From assembly GCA_964019695.1 (NCBI GenBank), contig OZ026518.1, positions 83,881,950 through 83,945,949 on the forward strand: a DNA stretch of 64,000 nt. Reading direction: 5' to 3'. The stretch comes from Loripinus fragilis (taxonomy: Eukaryota > Mollusca > Bivalvia > Lucinida > Lucinidae). Shown in pieces: positions 26,301 to 41,300 of this stretch. Under the pieces are notes generated by a model. That model did not search any database. It was not told where the DNA came from and saw only the letters and a program-made list of their open reading frames with translations. A program made the translations under genes and the position numbers. The first letter of the stretch is position 1. Every line of letters starts with the position of its first letter.

Positions 26301-29300
26301 ATCTAAAAATACTAAATTTGGTACCAAATTATTTCTTAGTTATCTAACATGTTCCTGACTGTTCGATATGCAAATTTTCTAATTTGTATATACATGATTA
26401 TTTATGAGAATATGAGAAATTAGAGAAAAATGCAGGAAATTTAGGGGTTATACCTACAAAATATCCTGTATCTCATCTGCTAATTACACTACAGGCCAAA
26501 AATTGGTACAAATTGATGCTGAGACATTGTCCCTTTACACTGTGGTTTTATATGCAAATTACCTTATTTTTATATCCGTCAATGAAAACATTAGAAATAA
26601 GAGAAAAATCTAAGAAAAACTACAGGGGTATACCTACAAAATTGATTATATCTCAGCTACCAATTTCCCTAGATTACCAAACATGGTACCAAACTGATAC
26701 CAAGATACAATCCTTTTACCCAGTGGTTCAACATGCAAATAATTTGCCTTAAATATCTATGACTTATGATAAAAACATAAGGTATTATAGAAAAACCGCA
26801 GAAAAATTAAAGGGGTAACACAACAGAATTACTCTTATCACAACTGCTAGTTACCCTGAGTTACCGAACTTGGTTCTAAATTGATGCTAAGACACATTTC
26901 GATCATTCATTGGTTCAACGTGAGTGTAATCTAAATTTGATATTCTAGAATATTAAAGAGAACATAAGAAATCACAGAAAAATCACAGAAAAATTAAGGG
27001 GGTATACCTACAAAATTACTAGTATCTCAGCTGCTAATTGCAACAGAGCAGCAAACATGGTATTAACATATTGCTAAGACATAGAGCACAAATCATATGT
27101 TCTTTATTGGAAGTATTTGAATTGCAAAATCAACATTATTAATTTCAATATTAGAAACAAGAAAAAGATGAAAATTTTAAAGCAGTGTTCCAACAAAATA
27201 AAAAAGACGCTCTGCCAGCCAAGATGGCCACCAGAGCTCTAGATAAGAAATACTTTAAACAACAAATGAACTAAATTGTACTGGTCCAAATTAAAAATAG
27301 TTTCATACAATTTGTAATGTCATTCCTTGTAAGTAAGTAAGGGTGCAAAGATCAGGAGTCGATACAATCAAGTACCACACCTGACCCAGGATACCAATGG
27401 GAAAGTTACAAACTCACAGTTAGACACCACAAACGAGAGCCAAGAGGTCAGCCCTTTCCCAGCAGGTGACCACAAAGCACAAATAAACAGATGCACACAA
27501 AGACATAGCAAACATAAGACAGAACAAAAGCATAAAAGATCCACAAAACAAGTACCGCCTTGGAACGGTCAGTAAAATATTTTACTGGAGGGCTTAAACC
27601 AGTTTAACGGCGCGCCAACCTCACCCTTAATTCAGATGTGGATCAAGACACATAGATATTTAGTTTGCATGAAAGACCTCTAACTTATCAATGCATCATC
27701 TCCTAAAACATATAAATCAAGATATAACAAGGAGAAAAAGCAAAGATAAGGACTCAACAGTAAATAAAACTGAATACCGGAGCAAAAGAAATCCAACAGG
27801 TAAACCCCGGTGGGCCCGACAAACAGCCAAAGCATCAGGCCCCTACCATCTCATCAATAGATAAGTCTTTAAGTCCGAACCATCATAGAGTCTGAAGTCC
27901 GACCCACGGGAGTGCAATTAAAGATGAAAGCAAAGTTGCCAACCATGATTGGGTTGACCACCAAGCATGCAGTCTGTTGCAATACATTAATGTTATAGCC
28001 AATCTTTTTATGATGGGAAATTATTTTAATGAACTGCGCTGAAAAATTATTAGAGCCAACAATCTTCTTCAATTTATACACCAAGTCAGGTTCCGAAAGT
28101 CCTTGGCGCAAAAGAGATTTAAGTCCAACTTGGAATTTAGAAATCAAATCATAGTATCGTCTATAAAATTTTGAAAATGTTTTGCGAAGTTTATGATACC
28201 GATAGCCTTGTTTAAGAAGTTTCTAAGTTTACAATATATTGCGAGTGTTGAAGTCAGCAACAATGCTAGATGCTCTAGCAAAACGAATGAATTGAGAAAT
28301 ATAGACTCCATAGGATGTAGAACGAGGAACATCACCATCTAAAAATGGGAAATTGACAATTTCAAAATCAAAGTCGTCACGTTTATCATAAATTTTGGTA
28401 GAAACAATATCATTAGAAAAAGATATCATTAAGACCTTTTACTAAAACTACCCAACCAGTTCTGCTCTTCTGAACATCATTATCACCAGAGCTAAAAAAA
28501 GAACTCTTTACACAACATCTGATCTATTGGTCCAGATTCAAAGTAGTTACAAAAAATTGTTTCAGATTGATCTATGTTCCTTATATTGTTCACAATCATT
28601 CAACTATGCTTAACAAAGTGCCCCCAGGGCTACGATTCAGGTAAGCGTTCCAGAGCCACCCATGATTGCCCTCTTGTTCAATATTATATGGGAATTCCCC
28701 TTTTTTAGCCATATTTTCCCCATTCATCCGATATATATATATTTTAGAAAACAAATCAGACCTACCTACCTTATTTTAATTTTCCATGCAATAGTAAACT
28801 CACATTTTTTTTGGCCTAAGTAATTCTGTATATATACTCTCCTATTTTTTTTCTGCGATTTTCTATCCTTTCCAATGTTTCATAAATTCATAGGAACATA
28901 AAATTAGATCATATTCATATTGAAGCACATGGTATAAGGACTTTGTCTAAGCATCAATTAAGAGCCAAGTTTGGTTATTTAGGGCATCTAGCAGCTGCGA
29001 TATGAGTAATTTTGAAAACATACCCACTAATTTTTTCTGAGATTTGTCTATTATTTTCAATATTTCAGTGATATCCATGGATATATTAATTAAGTAATTA
29101 GAATGTTGAACAAGCGGGTAAAAGAATTCTTAGATGTGAGTTTATCACGCCTTTTTCTGGTTTTTCCTTTTTACAAATTTTCTTACTTCTACAATTTTCA
29201 TTAATATTGATGAATATGACAATTAGGTAATTTACATATTTAACCAGAGTAGAAGAGCTTTGTCTCAGCATTAATTTGGTACCAGTTTTGTATACTAGTG

Positions 29301-32300
29301 CAATAAGTAGCTGATTTGTATACCCCATTTTCCTGAGTTTTCTCTCAATTTCTCAGGTTTTCGTAAATATTCGTGAATTCTCAAATAAGAAAATTGCATA
29401 CCGGACAGTCCAGAAAAAAATTTATGACTAAGAATTAGTTTGATACCAAGTTTAGTATTCATGGGTGAGTTGCTGCTGATATATGAGTATTTCTGTAGGT
29501 ACATTCCATTCTTAAGAATTATTATTTAGGTTGTCATGGAAACCGTTCAATTTCACATAACTCAAATGGGTTAAATTTTAAGGACAATACTTTTGCATTT
29601 TGGTTGTCCAAATGAACAATTTGGCATCCAGTAGAAATCGTCATAGGGGTGAAAGGTAGGTCAATCACAGGGTCCAAATTTCTAGTCGTTGCTTCCTGTT
29701 TTTCTCTTCAATGATCTTCCTATCATTTTCCAAGTTTTCATAAATATTCATGAATATGCAAATGGGATAGTTTACATCTAGAACCACAAATGAAAGACCT
29801 TGTCAAATTGTATCGCTTATGATATAACAACATACAATGTACATCAGTAATTTTTTTGGGCAGAAATCAGTTTACCTACAGGTATTTTTTTCCAATTTTC
29901 CCGTATTTTAAAGTTCTCATTAATATTCATGAATATTCAAATTATAAAATTTGCATATCTGACCATGTAATGAAAGGTCTATGCATAGGCTTTAATTTGG
30001 TACCAAGGTAAGTAATCTAGACTGAGAAGCAGACGAGATATGGTTATTTTTGTAGGTATAACCCCATTTAGGAGAAAGCATTATGGGTTGCTATGGAAAC
30101 CATGCATTTAGACATAGCTAAAATAAGTTTTTGGGGGTACAATTTTTTTGGGCATGACTGGGGTTCCAATGAGCAATTCAACACCCATGGAAACTTGTCC
30201 TGGGGTAGTAAGGTAGGTCAAATTAGATCTTATGGTACCAGTAACATGATATTAATTGCTTGTTTTCAGCGATTTTTCTTCATTTTTCGTATTTTTTCCA
30301 CCCCCCAAAAATACCATTTCCCCTCGGATTTTTTTTGAGGACTTTCTTTCTATAAAACAGGACACCTTCCTGATACTAAAACTGTTGATAACTTTCTCAA
30401 GGAATTAGTTGTGGGTTAAGGGTCATTTTGGGCTAAATGTACAGGCCTAAGGAGGCTGCACAGGCTCATCTGAGGCTATTCATGTCAAAATGCCCGATTG
30501 TTGGAAATCGCATGTCGCGGCTCATATTATAATTCTATATTCACAGTGTGTGAGTGTCAAGAAGAAGGCTCTGTCAGTAATATCTGTGATGACAGGACCG
30601 GACAGTGTAGATGTAAACCAAACTACGTCGGACAGAACTGTGAGGGATGTACCGCCGGCTTCTACAGATACCCAGAATGCTCTCGTACGTATAAGGTCTT
30701 GTAGTACCTAATATGTGTATGAACTGCACATATTTGAAAATTAAGGTGAAAATGGGTACAGTCAGGCCTTTAATTAATAATAATCAGAAAAATAATTTTC
30801 TTATTTCTCAACCAAAACATATGTCGTGGGTACTCAAAAGAACCGTCTCAATGAGACCGTTCTTTTGAGAACCCAAAACATATGCTAAAAATTATTGGTA
30901 AGAAAATATTTACAATTTTACACTGATAATTTTTGTGTATCTAAACCTGTGGTTACAGTAAAAATTCTAAAATTTCGAAGATTAGTTGCCTTCCACAAAA
31001 TCCTAGTCAAATCGGGCAGGCCCAGATCAGACTGCTTCTGTGCTTAAAATTCTGCAAAGCATTTTGTGAGTTCCAGCCCTGATAACCAACATTTGTTTTG
31101 AGAACAGAAAGAGAAAAATTTGAGACTTTAGAACTTTTTCTGTACTTTTCTGTTTCAAAAGCAGACCACACAGTGTTCAAGTTAAAGGGGCCAATATGAA
31201 TCTGAAAATGACCCCCTTAAGAAATTACTAGATTGAACACTGCCACATTTATAAAAAAGGGAGTATTTTATTTCAAAATGCGTACCCAGCTAGGTATAAA
31301 GCAAGGGTTATTTAAAAAGATGAAACAAATGTATGTAGGTACTCACATCAGAGTATGAGTGAAACTATTGAGACCAAATTATTTGAAGAGAAAAGCTCAA
31401 TATTCCGAGCTTTCTCTCCATTTGTGGAGACTTCATTTGATAATATTTGCACACTTTGAATCCAAACAAGGCCATATGAAAAAGTTTGGCGTAAGGCCAA
31501 ATAAAAAAATAAGTGTGTTTCGGGTAATGGGTCTGAAAATTTTAGGTAGGGTAGGCACACACGTTTTTTTTAATTATTTTTTTTTCTGGAAAAAATATAA
31601 TTTCATGCATTTTGAAAGGCATTTCGCCTGTCAAAATGCATAAAATTATATTTTTTCCAGAAAACCTGAAAAAAATTCAAGGTTTCACCAGTAAATTTAG
31701 GTAGGGTCGGGTTACCCTAAACACAGGTATTTTTCATTTGGCCTTTGATATCAGATCTAAAACCTAAAAAGAATATGGTCCGACTTATGGCTATAAATCT
31801 GTTTAACATGAACATGTTCTGAATTGTGTTCTATAAGGGCACATACAGGTCACTAGCCTAAGATTAGTCTGTTTCATTTCTATTTCAGCTTGTGAATGTG
31901 ACCTGTATGGTTCACTGGGTCAGTCATGTGACCAGTTGACAGGACAGTGTGATTGTCGCTACAATTTCCAGGGTCTCATGTGTGACAAGTGCAAAGAAGG
32001 CCTCTACAATTATCCCAACTGTGAAGGTCAGTTATAAGGACTTTCTGTCATTTAGGGGATAACTGTATTCAAAATTTTCATTTTGGGAGGTAAATTGTAT
32101 ATTATACGGTTTGAAATGTAGTTTTACGTGATTCCCAACAGTATATCCAACGATATACCTTCCCAAATGATTTTTTAAATATGGTTATCCCTATTCTAAT
32201 GCACTTCTGCAATTTCGCTCAAATTGGAACACTGCAAGCGGCATAAGGCCTCATGTCATCCAACGATATGTGACTTAATTAAATTAATGATGTGAAACTA

Positions 32301-35300
32301 TTTCCGACAGTAAATCGCAGAATAATATGTCGCAAATTTTGACGTTATCCAATCAGACATCGCATTACAAAAGCAAATGCATAACAATCTCTATTTTTTC
32401 CTTCTTTCATTCTGCGTCATCTATGTAAATGTTTGTAACTGGATCGCTTGAGCAATGCCATATTTGACATAATAAGCTTTCTGTGTGCATAACATTTTCC
32501 AAAAATCTTATCCCTTGATTCAATAATTTTTGTTACCGGACCGCGTAGCGCAGTCGGTAACGTGTCTGGCTACAGCTGCGTGTCTGACTGCAGATCCAGG
32601 GGTCGCGAGTTCGATCCCGGTCCGGTTCCATACTTTCGTGGGGATTGATCATGAAATAATTTCTACGGTCATTCTCCTCCCTTCCGCTGATTTATTCAAG
32701 AAGGGTTGTTGTCAGTTACAAGCGAAAGTATATGCACGAATTACTGGTTAACCGCTTGTTCAAGCCTGCCCAGGAAAAAGTGTGGTTAGGTGAACTGACT
32801 GTCCCGCAATGACCATAGCTGTTGACTTGGGATGTAAAGCAACAAAACAAACAAACAAATAATTTTTGTAATAATCTTTATAATATGTTTTACTAAAAAA
32901 TAGTAACAAGTTACATATTTGCCTGAACTGATATTGTTCATGAGGCCCTTTATCACTACGTCATTCAGGTCATCACAATGTAACAACCCACATGGGCACC
33001 CATAACATGTAAAGAAGTTTAAAACATGGCCACACTCGTGTTACAAGGCATATCTGGCTGGTACTCCATATATTTGACCTTGGGCCGAAAGGCCATCGTG
33101 CAAATATATAGATACCTGACCGATATGCCTGGTAGTGGTAGCATGATGGTGGCCATGTTTTAATCTCTAAGTATTGGAGAATGCATCAGTATTACATGTA
33201 CATGTATAAGAGTTTTATAATGATTTAAAAAAAATCATCTCATTTTCCACCCCATTTCTTTTAAAAATTGTTGAACTTAATTTCTTATACATAACTATTT
33301 CAGAATGTAACTGCAATCCTGCTGGCGCCAAGGAGGTACCTGGTTACCCCCTTGGTGGTTGTGGAGAGGTGATACAAGGTCGACTATGTGAGTGTAAGGA
33401 GAGAGTGATTGGTCGCATTTGTGATACATGCATCCCTGGATACTGGAATCTCAACAGAAATAATCCACTTGGATGTGCAGGTGTGTATAGTCCAATTTAT
33501 AAATTTCTGTACACAATCCACTGTGTACTGTTACAGGGTTCCCACATGCTTAAAAACTACCTGAAAATGGAGATCTTTCCTGAAAAGTCCTTGAAAATTT
33601 ATACATTTCTGTTCACATTCCATTGTGTACTGTTACATTGTTCCCACAGGCTTGAAAACTACATGAAAATGGAGTTCTTTCCTGAAAGAAACTTGAAAAT
33701 GAAAATTAAAATCTGCCTTGAAAAGTTCTGTACAACTGTAAGGCCAAGAAAAGTACTTGAATTTTAATGCTTTCTTTTTGACTATGCCTTGATGGTGGAG
33801 ACCAGTCTAAAAATGGGCCTCGTCTTTGGGGGTTTGTGAACAACAAAGGTGCAGACCAGCCTGCCCATCCGTGCATACTGATCAGCGCCTTTGTATTTTC
33901 GCGTTTTGGAAAGTATTATATCAAAACATGCTACAAGCGAAATTTTGATATTCAAGCTAGTCTCTGTAGCTAAGGAGACTCGTTTGAATCTCACTTTGAC
34001 GGAAACCCCGAAGACAGATTTTGTCGCTATGGGCCTTGGCGCGACAAAACCTGTCGTGGGGGTTTCTGACAAAGCAAACTCAAACCAGTCTCATCAGCTA
34101 CAAATTTGAATTTCTCTTCTAGTTAGTTTAAATATGATACTTTTTTGAAAAGTGAATAACAAAAGTGCTGATCAGTCTACACGGATGCGCAGGCTGGTCT
34201 GCACCTTACGTTGTTCGCAAATCTCGAAGACAGGTTTTCTCCCGGTGCAGCATATGCCTCACATTGGTAAATATGAAGTGTTTAATTCAATTCAATAACT
34301 CAACATAAGTCTATAATTGTATAATATACCCATATGACGAAGCATCTGGCATGATTACAGTAGACAACAATTATTGAGATAATATGTGTACAGGGTTTTA
34401 CAGGACGCAATATCCTGCGTCTTATACGCATAAATCATTAGGTAGGACCCGTCCATTCACCTTACCTGCGTCCGCTGGGACGCAGTTGTGTTTGTTGTGC
34501 CTTTCATTAAAATCCCAAATTCCAAAGTTTTTTCGTAACGATTTGGATTTTCCCATATTTACAGGCTATCTATAAATAAATAGGACAGGTGCTCTTGTTT
34601 TAGACTGCTGCACTGACCTCGTAGGTAAACGAGCAGTTAAAATATCCATGCAAACATCGGTCGTAAAATACCATGCTTTCTCTCAGGTCCACTCTGCTAA
34701 AAAGCATGGAAAACGTTGTCCATCACTGACTTTGTGTATTGATTTTTTAATAGTGTGAATAATCACTGACAACTCAGCCGACCACTCAAGCGTGAAGGGC
34801 AATCTTGACAGTTTTCATTCTTTTGTATATGCCAAATTACGTTACATTTTCAAAGGAAAGGCTGAAGTCCTGAAGTCGGCAAAGAGATCAAAGATACCAG
34901 AGACTTCAGATAAGTGGAGACTTGTAGACAGATAGATAGAATACAATGACAGCAAGATCATGTGTATTTCAAATTTACCAACCAAATTCTCAGAATGGAA
35001 AGCAAGTAGCAGTCTGATCAGCGACTGTTTTTGTGTGTGTGTGTTTTTTTTATCTCAATTAGAAAACAGTCTGGCCAGAGACTGTTTTTTTCTGTCTTCT
35101 GGATGCAGCAATCTATCACTTCTCTCTATTTTCTGAAAATTCTCCCTATTTGTACTGGAGAGAGAAGTCACTTCTTCTCCCTAAATTTAAGGGCTAGCTT
35201 GGTCCTGCATATTTTAGGGACAAGGTCAGCTTTTGTAAAAAAAGCATATAGGATTGTGTTTCACTGATGGTAATATGTGGCCCTCAAAAATTTCAAATGG

Positions 35301-38300
35301 CCCCCCAAAAAAATCGGAAGGGGGCCAAACATGGCCCTCAAACTTACCGACCTGGGGACAACACAGTTACACTGAGCCTTCACGGAAGGATGTACTACCT
35401 TCCAAAATTCGAAGCTTATATAAAAAGATGGGACCCCCAATTTCAATGATGGGACCCCCATCATATTCAAAGTTGAGTCCCAAGGACCCCCAAACATTCA
35501 ACTAGATGTAAAACCCTGTGTGTAAGCTTGATGTTACTGGACGTAACTGTTCTAATTGTATCTGTTTTCAGAATGTGAGTGCTCCAAGGCTGGAACTATC
35601 GCTTGGATGAACATCTGTAACATGATCACTGGACAGTGTATGTGTAAGGTTGATGTCACTGGTCGTAACTGTTCTAATTGTATCTGTTTTTAAAATGTGA
35701 GTGTTCCAAGGCTGGAACTATTGCTGGGATGAACATCTGTAACATGATAACGGGACAGTGTATGTGTAAGGTTGATGTCACTGGAAGTATATGTTCTAAT
35801 TGTATCTGTTTTCAGAATGTGAGTGTTCCAAGGCTGGAACTATTGCTGGGATGAACATCTGTAACATGATTACTGGACAGTGTATGTGTAAGGTTGACGT
35901 CACTGGCGTAACATTCTAATTGTATCTGTTTCCAGAATGTGAGTGCTCCAAGGCTGGAACTATTGCTGGGATGAACATCTGTAACATGATCACAGGACAG
36001 TGTATGTGTAAGGTTGACGTCACTGGAAGTATATGTTCTAATTGTATCTGTTTTCAGAATGTGAGTGTTCCAAGGCTGGAACTATTGCTGGGATGAACAT
36101 CTGTAACATGATCACAGGACAGTGTATGTGTAAGGTTGACGTCACTGGAAGTATATGTTCTAATTGTATCTGTTTTCAGAATGTGAGTGTTCCAAGGCTG
36201 GAACTATTGCTGGGATGAACATCTGTAACATGATTACTGGACAGTGTATGTGTAAGGTTGACGTCACTGGCGTAACATTCTAATTGTATCTGTTTTCAGA
36301 ATGTGAGTGCTCCAAGGCTGGAACTATTGCTGGGATGAACATCTGTAACATGATCACAGGACAGTGTATGTGTAAGGTTGATGTCACTGGACGTAACTGT
36401 TCTAATTGTATCTGTTTTCAGAATGTGAGTGCTCCAAGGCTGGAACTATTGCTGGGATGAACATCTGTAACATGATCACTGGACAGTGTATGTGTAAGGT
36501 TGATGTCACTGGACGTAACTGTTCTAATTGTAACTGTTTTCAGAATGTGAGTGTTCCAAGGCTGGAACTATTGCAGGGATGAACATCTGTAATGATCACA
36601 GGACAGTGTATGTTGAAGGTTGATGTCACTGGTCATAACTGTTCAAATTGTATCTGTTTTCAGAATGCGAGTGTTCCAAGGCTGGAACTATTGCTGGGAT
36701 GAACATCTGTAACATGATCACGGGACAGTGTATGTTTAAGGTTGATGTCACTGGTCATAACTGTTCTAATTGTATCTGTTTTCAGAATGTGAGTGCTCCA
36801 AGGCTGGAACTTTTGCTGGGATGAACATCTGTAACATGATCACGGGACAGTGTATGTTGAAGGTTGATGTCACTGGTCATAACTGTTCTAATTGTATCTG
36901 TTTTCAGAATGTGAGTGCTCCAAGGCTGGAACTATTGCTGGGATGAACATCTGTAACATGATCACTGGACAGTGTATGTGTAAGGTTGATGTCACTGGTC
37001 GTAACTGTTCTAATTGTAACTGTTTTCAGAATGTGAGTGTTCCAAGGCTGGAACTATTGCAGGGATGAACATCTGTAATGATCATAGGACAGTGTATGTT
37101 GAAGGTTGATGTCACTGGTCATAACTGTTCAAATTGTATCTGTTTTCAGAATGTGAGTGTTCCAAGGCTGGAACTATTGCTGGGATGAACATCTGTAACA
37201 TGATCACGGGACAGTGTATGTTTAAGGTTGATGTCACTGGTCATAACTGTTCTAATTGTATCTGTTTTCAGAATGTGAGTGCTCCAAGGCTGGAACTTTT
37301 GCTGGGATGAACATCTGTAACATGATCACGGGACAGTGTATGTTTAAGGTTGATGTCACTGGTCATAACTGTTCTAATTGTATCTGTTTTCAGAATGTGA
37401 GTGTTCCAAGGCTGGAACTATTGCTGGGATGAACATCTGTAACATGATCACGGGACAGTGTATGTTTAAGGTTGATGTCACTGGTCATAACTGTTCTAAT
37501 TGTATCTGTTTTCAGAATGTGAGTGCTCCAAGGCTGGAACTTTTGCTGGGATGAACATCTGTAACATGATCACGGGACAGTGTATGTTTAAGGTTGATGT
37601 CACTGGTCATAACTGTTCTAATTGTAACTGTTTTCAGAATGTGAGTGCTCTAAGGCTTGAACTATTGCTGGGATGTACATCTGTAACATGATCACGGGAC
37701 AGTGTATGTTGAAGGTTGATGTCACTGGTCATAACTGTTCTAATTGTATCTGTTTTCAGAATGTGAGTGTTCCAAGGCTGGAACTATTGCTGGGATGAAC
37801 ATCTGTAATGATCACGGGACAGTGTATGTTTAAGGTTGATGTCACTGGTCATAACTGTTCTAATTGTATCTGTTTTCAGAATGTGAGTGCTCCAAGGCTG
37901 GAACTATTGCAGGGATGAACATCTGTAATGATCACAGGACAGTGTATGTTGAAGGTTGATGTCACTGGTCATAACTGTTCAAATTGTATCTGTTTTCAGA
38001 ATGTGAGTGTTCCAAGGCTGGAACTATTGCTGGGATGAACATCTGTAACATGATCACGGGACAGTGTATGTGTAAGGTTGATGTCACTGGACGTAACTGT
38101 GATAGGTGTAAGGATGGATTCTATGGCCTTCACAAAACCAACGTATATGGCTGTGTTGGTGAGTTAAGTACATATACCTGAACTTTTATCTACAAGAGGT
38201 GACTTGTTATCTGGCAATAACCTTTGTATACAATTTGGAGGTGGTCAAAAAAGTCACGCCTGACCTTGATCCAAACAGTTTGGCATTCTGATTGTATTCC

Positions 38301-41300
38301 CAAAAAAATTGTTTGAAAAAGATAATTTCTTTTAAAATTCAGCAGACAAACGAAACAAGCATTCAAAAATGACACAGGATGTGAAGAATTAAAACTATTA
38401 CCAATTTATAAATGGGCCTCATCGCGAGAAAACCTGTCTTCAAGGTTTCCGATAAAGTGATATTCAAACCAGTCTCCTCAGTTACAGAGACTAGCTAGAA
38501 AATCGAAATTTCACTTGTATAAAGCTTAGATAGGGTGCTTTCCAAACAGCGAAGAACAAAGGCGCTGATCAGACTGCACAGATGTGCAGGCTGGTCTGCG
38601 CCTTCGTTGTTCGCAAACCCCTGAAGACTGGTTTTCTCGCGATGAGGCCCAAATAACATTGGACACTTCAATGTCTAGCAGATTAGGTACTAACCTTGGC
38701 TGAAAAATTGAATGCTATTTAATGCCTCAAGATTGTAAAACAGATTAAAATTTATCTGATTTTTTAAAAAGGCAGGGTTCCCACAAGCTCTTGAAATCAC
38801 AGAAAACCTGGAAAATCACAAAAAAAATCCCGTGGTGAGATGCAGCTAAAAGGGGATGTTGGAGGCCATGCATTAAACATGCATTAAACAGTCCTGGAAA
38901 CACAAATTGTTGATCATGGAAAATCATGGAATTGTGTTTTTGAATTTCTGTGGGAACCCTGAAAAGGAAAAATCCCTGTTATTGGAATATACCAACATTA
39001 CCTGATTACATACCAATGGGGAGCCCAGTGGCTCAGTGGTAGAGTGCTTGACTCGAGACCGAAGGGCCGCGGGTTCGAGCCTCACCGGCGTCACTGCGTT
39101 GTGTCCTTAAGCGAGAACATTAATCCTAGCTTAGTACAAGTTCAACCCAGGAAGACCGTCCCTTTATAACTGAAAGATTGTTGATGGGACGTAAAGAATC
39201 AAACCAAACAAAAATTACATATCAACAGTGTGGACAGATATTGATGTTTAATCTGTTTATAACACCTTGTCTGACTAAGCCCCTTAAATCTCTAAAGGGA
39301 TTTTAACAAAAGAGTACCCCTTGAACCCAAATGTTGTAATGAATTAAAATGTGTTACAGGCCTTTAGTTAAGAGTGCATACCAAAAAATTAATTTTTCTT
39401 ATTTCTCAACCAAAACATATGTTGTGGGTACTCAAAAGAACCGTCTCAATGGGATGGTTCTTTTGAGCACCCAAAACATATGTTCAAACTGATGGGTTAG
39501 ACAATATTTACAATTTTGCATTCAAAAATTTTGTTTATCTAAACCTATGGTGTTAAAACATTTAACTTGGTGGCTGTTAACCCTTTTTAGACCAATGGAA
39601 TTTTCCATTTCGTTTGATACAGAGTCAGATTGATGGTCCATTGTATAAATTGAGGGGTTACAGGTTATAATTTAAAAAAAAAAAGAAAAATTCTCTGAAG
39701 ATCGATTTTGTTTAAGCAAACAGTGCAGACCCTGATGAAATGTCGCCTTATTCGACATTTCATCTGAGGTTTCACTGTTTGTCAAAGAACCCTTTAAGGG
39801 TTTCCAGTCCTCAAAGGGATGATATTGTATTTGTAGATTGTAACTGTGATATCGGTGGGTCAGAATCACCAGTATGTGATAGAGAGTCAGGACAGTGTGT
39901 ATGTAAACCAAGAGTAGAAGGCAAACGATGTGAAAAGTAAGTACAAACAGCTTCACTTATATCTGGGCATTATCCAAATTGTTTTTTAACCCTTTACCTC
40001 ATAGAGACACTTTTCTTGTGAGAGCTGCCTGATCAGCGTCTACTCTGTTCGCTTATGGAAATATGATATATCTGGTCCAACATAGTGGACCTGACAAGTA
40101 AGTTCTTTGTACCAGTCTGAAAGCTTATTTATATAATTATTCATAGTGGGTGGAGCCTAGCAGTAATTTTCATGAAAGAAAGAGTTAGAAGTACCATAGC
40201 CAAGTTGGAAAATAATCAAATGAATAGTGACAGAGCGCTGAAATAGGGGGAAAATGTCACAGAAACTTCATTAGGAACATCATTTGTCCCAAAATGGGGG
40301 TACAGTAAAACCTGTGTAAAACGGCCACTCAAAAATAGACAAAACAAAGATCTTGATAACAATTGGTAGCTTAATGAAGGTCGAAAGTATTGCAGAATGC
40401 TCCCCTTGGAGCAATCTGCAATACTTATTACCTGCATTAAGCGATAATTGGTCTTGAAAACCAATTTTCGGTCTTTTTGATTGTGGCCGTTTTACATGGG
40501 TTTTACTGTACTTTACAATATATCTGACTTTTTTTCCAAAAAAATCGTGGATATAATTACACTACTGGAATGAGAAGTTTGTATAGTGTAAACAAACCAT
40601 AAATTACTCAGTGTTTGCTAATTGGAGCATGTGGTCTTATGTTTAATATGGTATCCACATGCACTTAAATACCATGTTTATTGAGGCCTTAAGTTAAAGA
40701 GTGTGTACCATAAATTAATTTCTTATATCTTAACCAAAACATATGTTGTGGGTACTCAAAAGAACTGTCTCAGTGAGACTGTTCTTTTGAGCACCCAAAA
40801 CATATGTCTTTAGTTAAAAAAGAGTGGGTCCAAAAATTAATTTTCTTATATCTGAACCAAAGCATAGGTTGTGGGTACTCAAAAGAACCATCTCAGTGAG
40901 ACGGTTCTTATGAGCACCCAAAACATATGTTAAAACTGTTGGATAAGGAAATATTTACAATTTTACGCTAATTTTTTTTGTTTATCTAAACCTGTGTTTA
41001 TTCAACAAGAAGACCGGGGTTTGTCGATCTGACTGAGTTTTTTTTTTCCAGGCCCATTAGACAGCACTTCATCCCTAACTTGGACCAGATCAGATATGAA
41101 ATTGAGGATGGAGTGACCCCAGAAGGGGCCCAGATTAGGTATGGATATGATGATAGACTCTTCCCAAGGTTCTCCTGGAGGGGATATGCCATTCTTACAA
41201 CATTACAGGTAAATACACACCCTTACATTTCTCAACACCACTAGAAGGCCAAACATAAGCATGGATGAAAGTTTTCAGGATTATTCCTGAATTCAGGATT

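Noticed and set aside
35572..38000. Regularly spaced repeats that could suggest a CRISPR array
   Set aside because: The repeat unit is laminin exon plus splice acceptor in a eukaryotic gene, with no unique spacers.
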